From positions 1-15,378 of the forward strand of contig CAZOHG010000076.1 in NCBI GenBank assembly GCA_964579725.1: 15,378 nucleotides of DNA, written 5' to 3'. Numbering within the stretch: the first letter of the stretch is position 1; the number at the start of each line of letters is the position of its first letter. Positions 1 through 6,275 of the stretch are shown in pieces. The notes under the pieces were generated by a model. That model was given only the letters and a program-made list of their open reading frames with translations. It did not search any database and was not told where the DNA came from. Made by a program: the position numbers and the translations under genes. The stretch is from CAZOHG01 sp964579725. Its GTDB lineage: Bacteria > Zhuqueibacterota > JdFR-76 > BMS3Abin05.

Positions 1-62
1 GTTTATTTTATACGTATATTTAAAATAAATCTGGCATGGAACACAATCTCCTTAAAATAGAA

Positions 63-77
63 GAGGGTAGCGCCCTC
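63..77. other. short hairpin
   Basis: GAGGG (63-67) and CCCTC (73-77) pair around a five-base loop, and a T-G wobble can extend the stem. No T-run follows directly, so this is not a convincing intrinsic terminator. It could be the remains of one for a gene left of the window, or a 5' untranslated structure. Confidence 0.3.
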
Positions 78-127
78 AAATTTCCCTTTCTGTTCGATTG
101 ATTTGATTTGTTAAGTCTTAGAAAACG

Positions 128-179
128 CACAAAATAAAAAATCAATTGAAAAACCAACAACTCAATTTTTTATTTTGTG
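128..179. repeat. perfect 15-bp AT-rich inverted repeat
   Basis: CACAAAATAAAAAAT (128-142) is the exact reverse complement of 165-179, with 22 bases between the arms. It lies about 60 bases upstream of the first gene. It may be a bidirectional terminator-like hairpin or a protein-binding dyad; the sequence does not decide between them. Confidence 0.6.
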
Positions 180-236
180 TCTGTGAGGATTAAATGAATG
201 GGAGTCCGGTAGGTAGAAATTAAGAAAGGAGGCCGT

Positions 237-638
237 ATGTACACAAAGAGCACAATTTTCAAGGTTTTTGCTGTGTTGCTGGTAGCCATGATGGTGTTGA
301 ATCCGGTTCTGTTGATTGCTCAGGACGAAAGCACCAATGCTTGTATGCAAGCCGAACAGGACGCCACAATGGATACGAATGGGACCCTGTGGTTTGCCGC
401 CGGTTGTTTGGGCGGTGTCATTGGTTTGTTAGCAGCTTACGCGATTCAACCGAATCCGCCGGCTTCCAAATTGGTTGGTAAATCTCCCAGCTACGTGGCT
501 ACCTACACCGATTGCTACCGCGCCAAAGCCAAAAGTATTCAAACGCACAAAGCTTTGACCGGATGTGGTGTGGCGGCCGCCGCGTATATTTTATATTGGG
601 TAGCAATTATTGGGACACTTTCTTCTTCAGCTCAGTAA
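237..638 (+). CDS. small exported/membrane protein of unknown family, paralogue of the next gene
   Basis: I do not recognise this family. The start is well supported by AAAGGAGG (225-232), five bases ahead of the ATG. The 133-residue product has a hydrophobic N-terminal signal (about residues 7-28, cleavage plausible after LIAQ). A glycine/alanine-rich membrane segment follows (about 51-70), then a conserved stretch with QPNPPASKL (71-79), GKSPSYV (81-87) and DCYR, and a second hydrophobic segment (about 108-128). There are cysteines at 36, 57, 93 and 110; those at 36, 93 and 110 are conserved in the neighbouring paralogue. The layout suggests a small inner-membrane or envelope protein with a helical hairpin and possible disulfides. 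It is followed by an intrinsic terminator, so it is probably its own transcription unit. No function can be assigned. Confidence 0.85.
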   Translation: MYTKSTIFKVFAVLLVAMMVLNPVLLIAQDESTNACMQAEQDATMDTNGTLWFAAGCLGGVIGLLAAYAIQPNPPASKLVGKSPSYVATYTDCYRAKAKSIQTHKALTGCGVAAAAYILYWVAIIGTLSSSAQ

Positions 639-659
639 TGGATCGTTTTAGTCGGTGTG

Positions 660-699
660 GGCCTCTCATCCCGTTTTGCAGGAAGAGAGGCCTTTTTTT
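660..699 (+). terminator. intrinsic terminator
   Basis: GGCCTCTC (660-667) pairs perfectly with GAGAGGCC (685-692), and inner TCC/GGA can add three pairs. Seven T residues (693-699) follow at once. It sits 21 bases after the stop codon of the first small membrane-protein gene and separates it from its paralogue. Confidence 0.85.
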
Positions 700-804
700 G
701 AGCCAAAAAACATAGAAAAATGGCGGTGCCAAAATTGGATTCAATACTGTTGACGCCGCGGTTGAATAAAGGATTGAGATTAAGGTTTTGGAGAGGGATG
801 AAAC

Positions 805-1191
805 ATGCCTCATCTTTCCGTTCAACGAATGAAAGTCATTTTGGCTGTTGGCGTGGTTTTAATTTTTTTAGGCGGAAATACAGCCCTTTTTGCGCAGAAT
901 GTTCATGTCCAGGCTTGCCAGCAGGCAGAAGCAGATGCGGAGGCTTTTACTAATCCAGCTCTTTGGCTTGCCGCTGGATTTTTTGGCGGGATTGTGGGTG
1001 TTTTGGTGGCTTACGTTCTTCAACCAAATCCACCGGCGTCAAAACTCCTGGGAAAATCGCCGGAATATGTGGCCTATTATTCGGACTGTTTTCGTCTCAA
1101 AACCAGAAGCATCAGAACGCAAAAGGCGTGGATTGGATGTGGTATCGGAGCCATTTTGGGTTCAGCTGTTTCAATTGGTATTTCATTTTAG
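805..1191 (+). CDS. small exported/membrane protein of unknown family, tandem paralogue
   Basis: This 128-residue protein is a clear tandem duplicate of the preceding gene product. Shared blocks are the WLAAG...GG membrane segment (53-70), QPNPPASKL (73-81), LLGKSPEYV (81-89), SDCF (93-96) and GCG (111-113). Cysteines 38, 95 and 112 match C36, C93 and C110 of the first copy, while C57 of that copy is replaced by phenylalanine. The N-terminus is a signal-like segment (about 9-30, ending in ALFAQ). GGAGAGGG (790-797) supports the ATG at 805; an internal ATG at residue 9 would give a tighter signal peptide but has no good ribosome binding site. Because a terminator precedes it, it needs its own promoter in 700-790, where I see nothing near consensus. 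Function unknown. Confidence 0.85.
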   Translation: MPHLSVQRMKVILAVGVVLIFLGGNTALFAQNVHVQACQQAEADAEAFTNPALWLAAGFFGGIVGVLVAYVLQPNPPASKLLGKSPEYVAYYSDCFRLKTRSIRTQKAWIGCGIGAILGSAVSIGISF

Positions 1192-1243
1192 AAGCATGGA
1201 TTTAGGGTAGGGGAAAATTCATTCTAACCGAAATGAGTCGTAA

Positions 1244-1927
1244 ATGATTGCATTGTTATTGAGCTTGCTGGTGGCGGTTTCGTCCGGTTTTCAAACCATT
1301 TCTATGGATTTCCAACGAATAACAAATGAAACCGGAAAGCCGCAGGAGTCGGTGTCCGGGCACCTCTATTTTCAGCAGCCTTTCTGGATGTACGTGGATG
1401 TCACCTCTCCGGTTCACCAAATCATGCTCAATCAAAAACGGCAACTTCTCATTTATTACCCTGAATCCCAAAAAGCCTTTCGGATTCGCACGAAAAAAGA
1501 CAATCCGCCGATTTTCGTTCAGGGGCTTTTGGCCTCTTTGAGTGAAGATTACGGTCTGGAAAAAATGGGCTACAAGCTTACGGGGCACAAAATTCGCGGT
1601 GACACGCTGGTGACCACCTGGTCGCCACCTCCCGATAAAGCCAAAGTTTTGGGCGCCTTTGTGCTGAAAATTGTGGAAAACCGATTGGTGTTGGCACAAA
1701 CCCAAACGGCAAATGGCCAAACCAAAACCGTTTCGCGCTACCTGAATTATGCAAAAATCGGTCGCTTTTGGTTGCCACTCAAAATTGTCACCGAAACCGG
1801 AGACGCGTGGCATCAGAAAAAGGAAATTCTTATTTACAAAAATATTCGGCTGAATAATCCCATCCCGGATTCCTTGTTGCAGTTTTCCATTCCGGAGGGG
1901 GTAACCGTAAAGGATGTCCAATGGTAG
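1244..1927 (+). CDS. LolA-like periplasmic protein (outer-membrane lipoprotein carrier family)
   Basis: The product (227 residues) starts with a short hydrophobic signal (about 1-16). It then resembles the LolA/LolB fold: an early MDFQR segment (21-25), SGHLYFQQPFWMYVDVTSP (38-56) in the place of the family's 'SG-x-l-x-f-x-rP-x-x-x-r-w-x-y-x-x-P' pattern, and then a Y-Y-P-E block (70-73). LolA binds lipoprotein acyl chains in the periplasm and carries them to the outer membrane; related proteins in other phyla may sort other lipids, so the substrate here is uncertain. No strong ribosome binding site precedes the ATG, but a five-codon reading frame (1233-1247) overlaps the start as ATGA and could couple translation. 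Its last codons overlap the next gene by seven bases. It opens an envelope gene string. Confidence 0.7.
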   Translation: MIALLLSLLVAVSSGFQTISMDFQRITNETGKPQESVSGHLYFQQPFWMYVDVTSPVHQIMLNQKRQLLIYYPESQKAFRIRTKKDNPPIFVQGLLASLSEDYGLEKMGYKLTGHKIRGDTLVTTWSPPPDKAKVLGAFVLKIVENRLVLAQTQTANGQTKTVSRYLNYAKIGRFWLPLKIVTETGDAWHQKKEILIYKNIRLNNPIPDSLLQFSIPEGVTVKDVQW

Positions 1928-2379
1928 GGCTGCGTCGTCTGTTTTTCCTTGTGTTCCTCACATTGGGCTTGGCATCTTTGTCGAAGGCACAGACGCTCCG
2001 GGAATTTCAATCCATTTTGGCGCGCAACCCCATTCAAGGAAAAGCCCAACCGACGTTCCAATTGGAACCCTCCGAATTTAAAACACTGGCTCTTGGGAGC
2101 ATTCGTCTCTACCAGATTTTCATCGCCACTCAGGACATGAGCGTGTGCAATTTCACCCCGAGCTGTTCTCATTTTGCCGAGCAGGCTTTTCAGAATCTGT
2201 CCCCCTTTCGGGCATTGCTTCTTGCTTCCGATCGTCTTCTGCGGGATAACCCCTCGGTGGCCGGTCACTATTCTGTGGACGCCCAAACGGGACGTTTTGC
2301 CGACCCCCTGAATTTTTATATGAAATTGTTGAAAATAGGTGCAAAAGGCAAATCCGGGCGTGCGAAAGCGCGGAAATAG
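1921..2379 (+). CDS. YidD-family protein with N-terminal signal sequence
   Basis: The central part carries the YidD (membrane protein insertion efficiency factor) signature. S-I-R-L-Y-Q-I-F-I (60-68) stands for the usual 'l-i-x-x-Y-q-r-f-i-S', CNFTPSCSHFA (76-86) for 'C-R-f-x-P-T-C-S-x-Y-A', and RLLRDNP (105-111) for 'R-l-l-R-C-h-P'. The conserved cysteines are C76 and C82. YidD normally sits at the inner face of the inner membrane beside YidC. Here, however, residues 1-23 form a signal-like sequence (basic start, hydrophobic core, ending SKAQ), so this version may be exported or membrane-anchored on the outer side. At 152 residues it is longer than the usual 70-100. Start codon and preceding stop overlap (ATGGTAG), which indicates translational coupling with the LolA-like gene. 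Confidence 0.75.
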   Translation: MVGLRRLFFLVFLTLGLASLSKAQTLREFQSILARNPIQGKAQPTFQLEPSEFKTLALGSIRLYQIFIATQDMSVCNFTPSCSHFAEQAFQNLSPFRALLLASDRLLRDNPSVAGHYSVDAQTGRFADPLNFYMKLLKIGAKGKSGRAKARK

Positions 2380-2433
2380 AGAAATTTTGTATTATTTTGT
2401 GTGTTCTTCCGGCAGATAATTTTTGAGGTTCCT

Positions 2434-3333
2434 TTGAAAAAACCGTTTCCTTTTTTAATCTTATTTATCCTTTTGTTGCCAATTTCGGCAAAATCGCAAG
2501 AGTACTTTTCGCCCCGAAATATTTTGAAATTTGCCGACTATTTGTACCGACAGCACGATTATCTCCGCGCCGCCGCGGAGTACGAGCGCTATTTGACCAC
2601 AATTTCCCCAAAGGATTCAGTGTTTTACACACTTGGACTTTCTTACAAAAATGCCCAAAAGTGGCCGCCTGCCGAAAAGGCCTTTGAACAAATCCCTGCG
2701 CGATTCGGGGGAAGTCCCTTGCGCTCTCGAGCCCTGCTTCAAATGGGTTTTCTCTGGGTTCTACAAAATGACACGGCCCGGATTGGCGAATTTCAAGAGA
2801 AAAAGTTGCCCGATCTTGCGCCTGTGCGTACGCGCCAGGCCTTGCAAACGGTTTTGGGAGTCCCCCTTTTATTAAATGGCAGATTCCGATTGGCCGCTTC
2901 TTATTTTGAAAAATTAAATCGGCCCGATTTTTCGCAGGAGGACAAACCTTTTGTTCGGAACTTTGAAAAATTGGCGGTTTTGGGCGGAAAAATCCGGCGG
3001 AAAAATCCATTTCTTGCGGGAACGCTTTCGGCGATCTGGCCCGGGTTGGGGCGCTTTTACACGGGGCGCCCGGGGGATGGTTTGTATTCAATGGTTTTCA
3101 TCGGCCTTTCCGGTTACAGTGCGTACCGGGGGTTCTCGCGCCACGGATTGCGCTCGGGCCGCGGCTGGATTTTGGGCAGCCTAACGGCAGCATTGTATTT
3201 GGGAAACGTGTACGGCTCCTATTTATCGGCTAAAATAGTGAATGAGAAAAGGGTACATGATTTTCGAACAAAGGTGGTTTTACAACTCGATTTGTGGCAT
3301 TCTGCTCATCATCTTGGTGAGTTTCCCAAGTGA
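2434..3333 (+). CDS. TPR-like protein with C-terminal PGLG membrane domain
   Basis: I choose the TTG at 2434 because it gives a textbook signal peptide (MKKPFPFLILFILLLPISA) behind GAGG (2425-2428). A GTG at 2401 would add 11 residues without a clear ribosome binding site. The mature part begins with tetratricopeptide-like helices (about residues 25-170, e.g. A-A-A-E-Y-E-R-Y-L and A-E-K-A-F-E). The C-terminal third carries L-S-A-I-W-PGLGRFY-T-G followed by two to three hydrophobic segments. That arrangement recalls the DUF5683/TM2-like membrane domains that follow TPRs in FCB-group envelope proteins. No catalytic motif is visible, so a scaffold role in the envelope is the most that can be inferred. 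It is paralogous to the next gene, and the two overlap by about 77 bases in different frames. Confidence 0.7.
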   Translation: MKKPFPFLILFILLLPISAKSQEYFSPRNILKFADYLYRQHDYLRAAAEYERYLTTISPKDSVFYTLGLSYKNAQKWPPAEKAFEQIPARFGGSPLRSRALLQMGFLWVLQNDTARIGEFQEKKLPDLAPVRTRQALQTVLGVPLLLNGRFRLAASYFEKLNRPDFSQEDKPFVRNFEKLAVLGGKIRRKNPFLAGTLSAIWPGLGRFYTGRPGDGLYSMVFIGLSGYSAYRGFSRHGLRSGRGWILGSLTAALYLGNVYGSYLSAKIVNEKRVHDFRTKVVLQLDLWHSAHHLGEFPK

Positions 3334-4177
3334 GTCAAAAACTGCCACAAAAACAGACCCCGTTTTAAAGACGGCGCGTCAATTGCGTGCCTCCGGCAAT
3401 AGCGAAAGTGCTCTGACGGAATATCTGCGCTATCTTTTTTTCCACCCCGCTGCCCCGAATATAACCGACGTTTATTTTGAAATGGGACAGGTTTATCTTC
3501 AATTAAATCAATGGGATGAAGCAAAAGAGGCGTGGCGGCAATCCATAAAGTTGGCATCTGCCGATTCCCTCAAAAATGCCCGACGCGTCACTCTGGCCAT
3601 TCAAAGCATTGCGCACCAAAATTACAGTTTGGCCGTGCTGGAATTGCTGAAGGTGGTTAGTTTCGGAAAACAGCGCCCGCTTCGGCGAAAGGCGCAATTT
3701 TACCTCGGCGTGGCGGAGGTGTACCTCCTTGATTTCAATCAGGCGGAAGCGGCTTTTCGGCGCTATTTTTCGAATGTTCCGTCTTTCTTTGGGAGAAAGA
3801 CCTGGACGAAATTGCTTGTGCTTCTGAAAAGGGGAGAAGCCCTTCGGCCCAAATCAGACGCGGTGGCCAAATGGTTGTCCACGTTTTTGCCCGGTTTGGG
3901 ACAGCTTTATGCGGGTGACGTCAAAAATGCGCTCAATGCATTGATTCTAAACGGTGCAATCGGGTACGGCGTAGGGCAGGCTTTTTTTCAGAGGGATTAC
4001 ATTGATGCCATTTTGGAGGGAAGTTTGCTGTTCCAACGGTATTATTTGGGGAATCGGTTTCATGCCGCCCGCCTTGCGAGTGAACGTCCCCTGCAACGGA
4101 AAAGGAAAATCGCGGCAAAAATTTTGGACGTATTACACGCCTACCTGAAAAAAACTGCTGAGATTTCTGAACGGTAA
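3257..4177 (+). CDS. TPR-like protein with C-terminal PGLG membrane domain (paralogue)
   Basis: This is a tandem paralogue of the preceding gene product: N-terminal signal/anchor (hydrophobic I-C-G-I-L-L-I-I-L-V), tetratricopeptide-like helices (e.g. DVYFEMGQVYLQLNQWDEA), then F-L-PGLGQLY-A-G and hydrophobic segments. Its C-terminal YYLGNRF aligns with YLGNVYG of the paralogue. I prefer the ATG at 3257 (AAAAGGG just upstream, short spacing) over the ATG at 3242, which would add five residues. Either start lies inside the 3' end of the previous gene, giving an unusual same-strand overlap of 77 or 92 bases. Both reading frames keep paralogous sequence to near their ends, so this looks like a real overlap rather than a sequencing frameshift. 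The product is probably an inner-membrane protein with a periplasmic TPR region; partner unknown. Confidence 0.7.
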   Translation: MIFEQRWFYNSICGILLIILVSFPSESKTATKTDPVLKTARQLRASGNSESALTEYLRYLFFHPAAPNITDVYFEMGQVYLQLNQWDEAKEAWRQSIKLASADSLKNARRVTLAIQSIAHQNYSLAVLELLKVVSFGKQRPLRRKAQFYLGVAEVYLLDFNQAEAAFRRYFSNVPSFFGRKTWTKLLVLLKRGEALRPKSDAVAKWLSTFLPGLGQLYAGDVKNALNALILNGAIGYGVGQAFFQRDYIDAILEGSLLFQRYYLGNRFHAARLASERPLQRKRKIAAKILDVLHAYLKKTAEISER

Positions 4178-4210
4178 TATCATATTGGTTTTTTGAGGCT
4201 TTACAATTTG

Positions 4211-4237
4211 AAATTGAGAGCTCCCTCTTTCAATTTT
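4211..4237 (+). terminator. possible terminator hairpin after the envelope genes
   Basis: AAATTGAGAG (4211-4220) can pair with CTCT-TT-CAATTT (4225-4236) around loop CTCC, leaving a two-base TT bulge. Only a short T4 ends the structure. It is 33 bases after the stop of the second TPR gene, the expected place for the end of that operon. Confidence 0.4.
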
Positions 4238-4426
4238 ACCGAAAATTTAGATTCTAACTTCACTATTCGCTCCCAAAAGTTCTGCTGAATTTGCCCTTCG
4301 CAACAAATCAACCTGACCATTTAGCGGTTACTTTTATTAAATCAAATCCCCACGCACGAGAAATGATGCGGAAACACCATCTTTTCGGAAAAAATCTTTG
4401 AAAATCAATATGGAAAAAGAATTTCC

Positions 4427-4455
4427 TTGACAATGTGGAAAATTCTTTGTAAAAT
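4427..4455 (+). promoter_or_regulatory. sigma70-type promoter upstream of the transposase and cas genes
   Basis: TTGACA (4427-4432) and TAAAAT (4450-4455) are separated by exactly 17 bases: a perfect -35 box and a five-of-six -10 box. Transcription would start near 4462, giving a leader of about 190 bases that contains the inverted repeats before the transposase. The transposase and cas6 are only 61 bases apart, so this promoter could also feed the cas operon. Confidence 0.55.
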
Positions 4456-4491
4456 GGGACATATTTGCCGAAAACCACAACCACGTCAAAA

Positions 4492-4604
4492 AGCCTTTGG
4501 GGGCTTTATGATTTCAATGATGCCAAAAGAAAAAGCTCATTTGCCCTTTTAGTAAGAGGAAAGATGGGCTTTTTGTGTTTTTTATGAAAAAGCCCCAAAA
4601 GGCT
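4492..4604. repeat. nested inverted repeats upstream of the transposase
   Basis: AGCCTTTGGGGGCTTT (4492-4507) is matched in inverted form by 4589-4604 with one mismatch. Nested within, GGGCTTTTT (4566-4574) pairs exactly with AAAAAGCCC (4587-4595) around a 12-base loop, so the right arm can choose between two partners. REP-associated transposases act on palindromes near their genes, so these may be the element's own palindromes. They could alternatively form a regulatory switch in the 5' leader. Confidence 0.55.
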
Positions 4605-4649
4605 CACGATTCTTGAACCTAAAGCGGCATAAAGCAAGCCAAGAATAAG

Positions 4650-5246
4650 ATGCAGAAAGTAGAAAAACTTTGGCCGGGTTTTTTCTACCATATTTTCAAC
4701 CGCGGCAACAATCGAGAAAATATTTTTTATGAGGAGAAGAATTACCGCTATTTTCTTCATTTGTGGGTCAAATATATCGTTCCGATTGCCGAAACCTACG
4801 CGTATTGTTTGATGATGAATCATTTTCATTTTTTGGTCAGGATTAAAGAATCGATCAAGACCCTTGAGGTGGTGGATGTTTCCCTTTACATCTCCCAACA
4901 ATTCTCCAACCTGTTCAACGCCTACGCCAAAGCGATCAATAAGGAATACAATCGAACCGGCAGCCTGTTCCAGGCGCGATTTGGCCGCAAAAGAGTCTCA
5001 AATGAGGCTCATCTGTACAATCTCATCCATTATATCCATTTTAATCCACAGAAGCACGGTTTTGTGGAGGATTTTCGGGATTATCCCTATTCCTCTTATC
5101 ATGCCTTTCTAACCAATAAAAAGACAAGACTTGCTCGTCAGGCAGTGATAGATCTTTTTGGCGATATTGACGAATTTATTAATTTTCATGATAGAGGAAA
5201 TGACTACCAAAATATTCAGGCATTGGTAAAGAACGATGATTTTTAA
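4650..5246 (+). CDS. REP-associated tyrosine transposase (HUH, Y1 family)
   Basis: The 198-residue protein matches the TnpA-REP (RAYT) branch of the IS200-like Y1 transposase superfamily. It has H-I-F-NRGNNRENIF (14-26), the HUH metal-binding motif in CLMMNHFHFLV (53-63; histidines 58 and 60), G-S-L-F-Q-A-R-F (104-111) and HYIHFNPQKHG (127-137), ending in the family's D-Y-P-Y-SSY (144-150). The nucleophile should be a tyrosine in the helix ahead of the NP motif, Y123 or Y128. These enzymes cut and rejoin single-stranded DNA at palindromes and are usually single-copy, domesticated genes. The frame is intact and family-length. No strong ribosome binding site is visible. Palindromes lie on both sides (4492-4604 and 5257-5289). 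It stands immediately before the cas operon; I see no sign that it takes part in CRISPR function. Confidence 0.85.
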   Translation: MQKVEKLWPGFFYHIFNRGNNRENIFYEEKNYRYFLHLWVKYIVPIAETYAYCLMMNHFHFLVRIKESIKTLEVVDVSLYISQQFSNLFNAYAKAINKEYNRTGSLFQARFGRKRVSNEAHLYNLIHYIHFNPQKHGFVEDFRDYPYSSYHAFLTNKKTRLARQAVIDLFGDIDEFINFHDRGNDYQNIQALVKNDDF

Positions 5247-5256
5247 AAGACAACAT

Positions 5257-5289
5257 AGACCTCAGGGGTCTTGCTGACCCCTGAGGTCT
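5257..5289. repeat. perfect 14-bp inverted repeat (REP-like hairpin)
   Basis: AGACCTCAGGGGTC (5257-5270) and its exact complement (5276-5289) enclose the loop TTGCT; a wobble and an A-T pair extend it to 5255-5291. It lies ten bases after the transposase stop and five bases before the cas6 ribosome binding site (AAGGAG, 5296-5301). No T-run follows, so it is not a classic terminator. Size, GC-rich stem and position next to a RAYT gene fit a REP-like palindrome. Confidence 0.8.
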
Positions 5290-5307
5290 GTTAATAAGGA
5301 GTAAGCC

Positions 5308-6048
5308 ATGCGCGTATCTTTACAATTCGATGCAAACGCCCCAATTGTTCTTCCGCGAAGTTACAATCATGAAATTCAGGGGTTTATTTACAGAAATCTT
5401 CCAGCGGAAGATGCAGCCAAATTGCACAATCGGGGATTCCCATATGAAAAGCGCACGTTCAAGTTGTTTACGTTTTCACGAATTCAAGGGGTGTACACAA
5501 TCGATTACGCCAAACAAACGATCTCGTTTGAGCCTCCCGTTGTTTTGAAAATCGCTTCACCAATTGAATGGATTTTGCAGGGTATGGTAGAGGGACTTTT
5601 GCGTCGCCAGACGAGTTTTTTGAGTAAAAGTGAGTTGGTGTTGCGCCATATTCAGGTGGAAATTCCACCGGACCTGACTTCTCCCCTTAAAATTGAGATG
5701 CTGTCTCCCATGACGGTTTACACAACTTACCGCAAACCGGACGGCCGAAAACGGGTCGACTATTACTCGCCCTTTGAAGCCGATTTTGCGCAGCAAATTT
5801 CTGACAATCTTTGCAAAAAATATTTGCTGGTTCATGGTGAGCCCATATCGGCTGAGGTTCAATTGAAGCCGCTATTTTCAGGTTCGCGAGAACGAAATAT
5901 TCGATTTAAGCAGAGTTTTTTTAAGGCTTGGGACGGCATTTATCGGCTTGACGGCGATCCGGAATTGATTCAGGTGGCGTATGATTGTGGTTTAGGGGCC
6001 AAAAATAGCATGGGGTTTGGTATGTGGGAAAAGAAATCTGTTCGATAG
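5308..6048 (+). CDS. cas6: CRISPR repeat endoribonuclease Cas6
   Basis: Cas6 binds the repeat in the array transcript and cuts it to leave an 8-base 5' handle on each crRNA. The 246-residue protein shows the family features. Near the N-terminus is L-H-N-R-G-F followed by R-T-FKLFTFS (histidine 40 the likely catalytic residue, with Y28 and K48 or K52 as possible partners). Near the C-terminus is the glycine-rich RNA-binding loop GLGAKNSMGFG (228-238). The ATG has a good AAGGAG (5296-5301) behind a strong hairpin. It opens the type I-B operon and is followed by a 227-base gap before cas8b. The array repeat ends in ATTGAAAC, the handle expected for this type of Cas6. Confidence 0.93.
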   Translation: MRVSLQFDANAPIVLPRSYNHEIQGFIYRNLPAEDAAKLHNRGFPYEKRTFKLFTFSRIQGVYTIDYAKQTISFEPPVVLKIASPIEWILQGMVEGLLRRQTSFLSKSELVLRHIQVEIPPDLTSPLKIEMLSPMTVYTTYRKPDGRKRVDYYSPFEADFAQQISDNLCKKYLLVHGEPISAEVQLKPLFSGSRERNIRFKQSFFKAWDGIYRLDGDPELIQVAYDCGLGAKNSMGFGMWEKKSVR

Positions 6049-6275
6049 GCGTTTGAAAACACGTAACCTCCAATGGAATCGTTGGCAGGCCAAGCCGCAT
6101 CTGAATTGAAGTAAAGATTTTGAAATCGGTTTAGCCCGAAATTTTTTTTCCCCGAAATTTGGGGGGTATAGCAGGCTGATTTCCATTCGAGAGAAACATC
6201 ATCAAAAAGAGATGTAAAGCCGAAAAACGTGCACAGAGGTTTGGTTGAATCAGCTAAATTTTAAAGGAGTTTCCC
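6049..6275. other. 227-base gap between cas6 and cas8b
   Basis: I see no supported gene. The gap holds a direct repeat CCCGAAATTT (6135-6144 and 6151-6160), and the second copy is part of a near-palindrome, CCCC-G-AAATTT-GGGG (6150-6164). A GAATTGAA match to the CRISPR repeat end lies near 6100. AAAGGAG (about 6264-6270) is the cas8b ribosome binding site. No convincing promoter is evident, though the gap size leaves room for one. Confidence 0.5.

Larger units (their letters stand above)
4178..4649. other. 472-base intergenic region
   Basis: No credible gene lies here. It holds a terminator-like hairpin (4211-4236), a strong promoter (4427-4455) and related inverted repeats (4492-4604) that lead into the transposase gene. 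The stretch 4240-4426 is plain AT-rich DNA in which I see nothing. A sequence loosely resembling a shortened CRISPR repeat lies at 4188-4214 (see findings). Confidence 0.6.

Noticed and set aside
720..953. Overlapping plus-strand frame between the two small membrane-protein genes
   Set aside because: It lacks a ribosome binding site, is rich in arginine and tryptophan in the manner of an out-of-frame shadow, and overlaps the well-supported gene at 805.
1256..1921. Long minus-strand frame opposite the LolA-like gene
   Set aside because: Its product has low-complexity, unlikely composition with no signal or domain. The plus strand has a signal peptide and family pattern and is coupled to the next gene.
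4650..5307. CRISPR-associated transposon (CAST) idea, because a transposase borders the cas genes
   Set aside because: There is no tnsB, tnsC or tniQ. The transposase is a RAYT, and the cas operon includes Cas3 and the full adaptation set, so it is an ordinary defence system.
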